Made by a program: the position numbers and the translations under genes. Under the pieces are notes generated by a model that worked only from the letters and a program-made list of their open reading frames with translations, did no database searches and was not told the origin of the DNA. DNA of 8,160 nucleotides from an uncultured Oscillospiraceae bacterium (GTDB lineage: Bacteria > Bacillota > Clostridia > Oscillospirales > Acutalibacteraceae), in contig CAJKBW010000116.1 in the NCBI GenBank assembly GCA_905198295.1, positions 1-8,160 on the forward strand. Direction: 5' to 3'. This document shows, one piece after another, positions 5,713 to 8,160 of this stretch (position 1 is the first letter of the stretch; each line of letters begins with the position of its first letter).

Positions 5713-7008
5713 ATGGAGGAAATGTCGATGCAGAAAAATGGCCGACCGGTGAAGTACGGCAGTTTTCTCGTTGTACCCTTGAAGTATGACCCGGCTTCTT
5801 TTGTACAGACGCGCCTGGAGGCGATCGGGAAAAAGGTGCCGATGACCACGATGGATCTGAATGAAAATATTAAGTCCATGCTCAGCCATACCGGTGAAGC
5901 GGCGGTCGGTGCGTGCTACGCCATCGGTTGTCCGGTGTTGGTATCCGGGCTTTGCGGAGCATCCGCTGCGGTGTCGCAGGCTTTCCGTGTAACGGCAGAC
6001 GGGCAGACCTATGCGTTTGCTCTGACGACCTCTTATCTGTACGTGTTTCACACGCAGGTAGCCTTTCTTTGCCTGAATCTGTCCTTCTCGCGCATGGAGG
6101 CGCTCAAGGCTGTCTGCAATCCTGGCTCGGCACGCAGCAGCGCAGTTTTTGCGTGGGTGGACAGCGCGGGACAGGCGCGCACGTTTTCACTGGAAACGTG
6201 GCTGCAGGATTTCTGTGCGTCGCTTGGCCTGCGCAAGTTTTTCGATGGTGAATCGTCGTTCCTGCTGGATGCCTATGCCTATATGTTTGCGTTGGTGCCC
6301 GACCGATTTGATACGCTGGATGAAATGCAGCAGTTTACGTTTAATCTGCATAAGATGATGCCGCCCGACGCACCGATTGAGGATGCCTCCGAAGCGGATA
6401 TTCGTTATGTTTACGCGGTAAGGGAACAGACGCTGGGGACCTATCGCTGGGGCTGTTGTGTGTCCTCACAGACAATTTCCTACGTGGTGGCGGACGCGGC
6501 GATGGATTTTGAAGCGGAGAGGAAGCAGCAGGCGGCCGACGGTCTCCCGGTGGTGCTTTTGGCGTTGTATGAGAAATATACCTGCCTGCGGTTTACCGAG
6601 CTGATTACGCAGTTGGACAAGGGGCAGATCAGACATCTGAAAACGCTCAAAAAGCTGATGCTGCAATTTCAGGCTTTTGGCACGGTGACGCCGGCCAACC
6701 TTTCGCGCTGGCATAATGTCAAGCAGATTTATGCCGATCTGCTGGAGGTCTGTGATATTCCGACGGCCATTCAGGACATCAGCAGTAAGCTGAATATATT
6801 GACCGAGCATCAGCAGGAAATCGAACGGGCACGCAGTGAAACAGTCATCAATATCATCACCATTTTCGGCATCGTATCGATTCTGGCCTCGGTGTTGTCC
6901 ATTGTCCAAATCCTGTCCGGCGGGGATGCGGTGATCTGGATCTCAACGATTTTGACCACTGCGGCGCTGGCGCTGGTAACGGTAATCGCCGTACGGCTGC
7001 GCAGGTAG
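5713..7008 (+). CDS. Protein of unknown function with two C-terminal membrane helices
   Basis: The product is 431 residues from ATG 5713. GGGGGTG lies about 7 bases upstream. ATG 5728, with GGAGG 8 bases before it, is an equally good start and would remove five residues. No signal peptide is seen. Residues 1-340 look soluble, with alternating strands and helices and many cysteines (C68, C73, C81, C120, C135, C168, C248, C249, C291, C347). Residues about 340-378 look like a helix or coiled coil (ADLLEVC...ISSKLNILTEHQQEIERARSE), followed by membrane helices at about 379-401 and 406-427 and a basic end (RLRR). This soluble domain, coiled coil and helix pair resembles the layout of CorA-like and RMD1/YagE-like proteins, but the CorA GMN motif is absent. 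I do not recognise the family. It is a single-gene unit with its own promoter and terminator. Confidence 0.85.
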   Translation: MEEMSMQKNGRPVKYGSFLVVPLKYDPASFVQTRLEAIGKKVPMTTMDLNENIKSMLSHTGEAAVGACYAIGCPVLVSGLCGASAAVSQAFRVTADGQTYAFALTTSYLYVFHTQVAFLCLNLSFSRMEALKAVCNPGSARSSAVFAWVDSAGQARTFSLETWLQDFCASLGLRKFFDGESSFLLDAYAYMFALVPDRFDTLDEMQQFTFNLHKMMPPDAPIEDASEADIRYVYAVREQTLGTYRWGCCVSSQTISYVVADAAMDFEAERKQQAADGLPVVLLALYEKYTCLRFTELITQLDKGQIRHLKTLKKLMLQFQAFGTVTPANLSRWHNVKQIYADLLEVCDIPTAIQDISSKLNILTEHQQEIERARSETVINIITIFGIVSILASVLSIVQILSGGDAVIWISTILTTAALALVTVIAVRLRR

Positions 7009-7071
7009 TGGCTGGGGGGGGATTCCTGCCGGACTCCCTTTTTAAACGAAAGCAGGGCTGCGTGATCCTTC

Positions 7072-7099
7072 AAGGACAGACATTTTGTCTGTCCTTTTT
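7072..7099 (+). terminator. Intrinsic terminator after the membrane protein gene
   Basis: AAGGACAGACA (7072-7082) and TGTCTGTCCTT (7086-7096) form a perfect 11-bp stem with a TTT loop, and the T-run continues to 7099. It separates the membrane protein gene from the germination operon. Confidence 0.88.
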
Positions 7100-7107
7100 C
7101 TTGGCTT

Positions 7108-7136
7108 AAATTTTGAACCGGACGGACACGCATACA
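7108..7136 (+). promoter_or_regulatory. Possible sporulation (SigE/SigK-like) promoter
   Basis: CATACA at 7131-7136 resembles the -10 of mother-cell sigma factors. An AT-rich stretch at 7108-7114 lies 16 bases upstream, in the -35 region. Bacillus cwlJ and gerQ are transcribed in the mother cell, so such a promoter is expected. The match is short and incomplete; no good sigma-A promoter is seen here. Confidence 0.3.
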
Positions 7137-7176
7137 TGAACACTCGCCGAATATACTGGAAAGGCAACAGCTAAGC

Positions 7177-7186
7177 AGGAGGGAGG
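7177..7186 (+). promoter_or_regulatory. Ribosome binding site deciding a TTG start
   Basis: AGGAGGGAGG ends 9 bases before TTG 7196. The first in-frame ATG is at 7268, inside the conserved catalytic region, so TTG is the only sensible start. Confidence 0.75.
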
Positions 7187-7195
7187 CAGGCAGCC

Positions 7196-7633
7196 TTGGC
7201 GTTTTCCGACCAAGAGATTCTGGCGCGTATCATCGAATGTGAGGCCGGCGGGGAAGGCGAAACAGGCATGAAAGCCGTGGCATGCGTGGTGATGAATCGG
7301 GTGAATATCACCTATGGGGAATACGGCAGGATCGAGAGCACTGTCCGTGCGGTGGTGTATCAGCCGGGACAGTTCGTGTGCGTGCGTGAAACAGTGGGCG
7401 GGCAGTATAATCGGCAGAATATCTATAACATGCGGCCCACTCAGGTGCATTATGACATAGCGAACTGGGCAATCGCCGGCAATCGCCTGACCAATCTGGG
7501 ATTTGCCCTGTGGTATTTCAATCCCTTTTCCCCGAGCTGTCGGTCTTTTTTTCCGTCGGAAGTCGGCCGTTTTGTCATCCGTATCGGCGACCATTGCTTT
7601 TATAATCCTACCGAAGCCTATGCCGATACATAA
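7196..7633 (+). CDS. cwlJ: CwlJ-like spore cortex-lytic cell wall hydrolase
   Basis: The product is 145 residues from TTG 7196, close to the length of Bacillus CwlJ (about 142). The SleB/CwlJ catalytic domain spans almost the whole protein: LARIIECEAGGEG at 9-21 corresponds to the GEARGE region of SleB, making E16 the likely catalytic glutamate, followed by MKAVACVVMNRV at 25-36. QF at 59-60 and the ALWYFNP...IGDHCFYNP end (104-138) match the conserved C-terminal half. There is no signal peptide and no peptidoglycan-binding domain, which favours CwlJ over SleB. In Bacillus, CwlJ is made in the mother cell, placed at the coat/cortex boundary and degrades cortex peptidoglycan during germination. 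It is 23 bases upstream of a GerQ-like gene, a partner that CwlJ needs for its placement in Bacillus. Family firm, orthology inferred from length and context. Confidence 0.88.
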   Translation: MAFSDQEILARIIECEAGGEGETGMKAVACVVMNRVNITYGEYGRIESTVRAVVYQPGQFVCVRETVGGQYNRQNIYNMRPTQVHYDIANWAIAGNRLTNLGFALWYFNPFSPSCRSFFPSEVGRFVIRIGDHCFYNPTEAYADT

Positions 7634-7656
7634 AAGTGGAAAGGAAAGGTGTACAT

Positions 7657-8064
7657 ATGGAGCACAATCACCGTCAGGACTGCGCGGGGGGCCGGGGGGC
7701 TTCCTCGTGGAACGCTGCCTCCCCGTCCAATGCCGTGCAGCGTCCGGATTTTACCACGCCGCCGCCGGTGGATTTCAACACCGAGGAAATGCGCGGCTCG
7801 ATGCAGCTGATTTTGTCCGATAATATCGGTGAATTCGTCGTCATCGAATTTCTCATCGGCACCGAACAGATGATGCGCAAGCAGGGAATCCTGTATTTTG
7901 TCGGTACCAGCTATGTCACCCTGTACGACGATATGGCGAACAACTTCATCGTCTGCGACATTTTCTCCATCAAGTTTGTATATTTCTATTTTCCCGGACA
8001 GCGACCGGGAAGAAACTATAATCTGCTGCCGGGCGGCAATGGTTTCGGCGGAAACCAGCGCTGA
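7657..8064 (+). CDS. gerQ: GerQ-like spore coat protein
   Basis: The product is 135 residues from ATG 7657, with AGGAAAGGTG 5 bases upstream; a GTG at 7636 in frame is less likely because it nearly abuts the previous stop and has no site. Residues 1-45 are polar, low in structure and rich in Ala, Pro, Gly and Ser. Residues about 49-114 form a compact beta-rich domain (MQLILSDNIGEFVVIEFLIG...GILYFVGTSYVTLYD...SIKFVYFYFPG) with the spacing of the GerQ core. A Gly/Asn/Arg tail follows (115-135). In Bacillus, GerQ is a coat protein, crosslinked by transglutaminase, and needed to localise CwlJ. Identity here rests on that fold-like pattern plus its place directly after the CwlJ-like gene; direct sequence similarity to Bacillus GerQ is modest. 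The order cwlJ-gerQ is the reverse of Bacillus subtilis. Confidence 0.72.
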   Translation: MEHNHRQDCAGGRGASSWNAASPSNAVQRPDFTTPPPVDFNTEEMRGSMQLILSDNIGEFVVIEFLIGTEQMMRKQGILYFVGTSYVTLYDDMANNFIVCDIFSIKFVYFYFPGQRPGRNYNLLPGGNGFGGNQR

Positions 8065-8109
8065 CAGCATACCGTTTCGGACATAAGGCGGCGTTAAGTG
8101 GAAAGCCGA

Positions 8110-8150
8110 CGCAGCCCCTCCCGTGCAGCCGCATGGAAGGGGCTGCGTTT
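8110..8150 (+). terminator. Intrinsic terminator ending the cwlJ-gerQ operon
   Basis: CGCAGCCCCT (8110-8119) pairs with AGGGGCTGCG (8138-8147), and inner bases add pairs (8121-8122 with 8135-8136). TTT follows, then ATGCTTAAAA. The stem is strong and the T-run is short. Confidence 0.75.
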
Positions 8151-8160
8151 ATGCTTAAAA

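Noticed and set aside
5713..7008. CorA magnesium channel
   Set aside because: Two C-terminal helices fit, but the GMN motif at the end of the first helix is absent and the N-terminal domain is not recognisable as CorA.

Overview
The window reads as the right-hand end of an integrated mobile element (a prophage or an integrative/mobilizable element) joined to the chromosome of an endospore-forming Clostridia-type Firmicute. Three things point to this host: strong AGGAGG-type ribosome binding sites with frequent TTG starts, a large serine recombinase of the kind common in gut Clostridia, and a CwlJ-like spore cortex hydrolase next to a GerQ-like coat gene. Genus cannot be fixed from the sequence; an Oscillospiraceae-like gut bacterium is a guess.

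Element, left part (1-2629, minus strand). An early-gene operon is read leftwards from about 2676. It holds a 68-aa Cro-like HTH protein, a 66-aa phage-type protein of unknown function, and a 631-aa primase-helicase (CHC2-type zinc finger, TOPRIM, RecA-like ATPase) that starts at TTG 2230. A small Cys-rich protein at 175 runs off the left edge. Between the last two lies an unusual cluster of AACGCTA repeats (197-351). It resembles replication iterons and is the best candidate for the element's replication origin or for a regulator-binding array.

Control region (2630-2768). Three copies of ATCGA-N4-TCGAT lie two helical turns apart and are interleaved with a near-perfect sigma-A promoter (TTGACA-17-TATACT) for the leftward operon. 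A possible rightward TATAAT overlaps it. This is a lysogeny-type switch between the 68-aa HTH protein and a divergent 165-aa HTH repressor.

Element, right part (2769-about 4990, plus strand). It holds the repressor, two hairpins, and a 535-aa large serine recombinase. An intrinsic terminator lies inside the last 40 codons of the recombinase frame, so its tail and the attachment junction sit between about 4850 and 4995.

Chromosome (about 5000-8160, plus strand). About 700 bp without a convincing gene come first. They are followed by a 431-aa protein of unknown function with two C-terminal membrane helices, which has its own extended -10 promoter and terminator. Then comes a two-gene spore-germination operon (cwlJ-like, gerQ-like) that ends at a terminator. 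The germination genes appear intact, so the insertion did not visibly break them.

No CRISPR array, tRNA, rRNA, toxin-antitoxin pair or known defence system is visible. The most noteworthy non-coding structures are the repeat cluster at 197-351 and the three-operator switch at 2669-2724.
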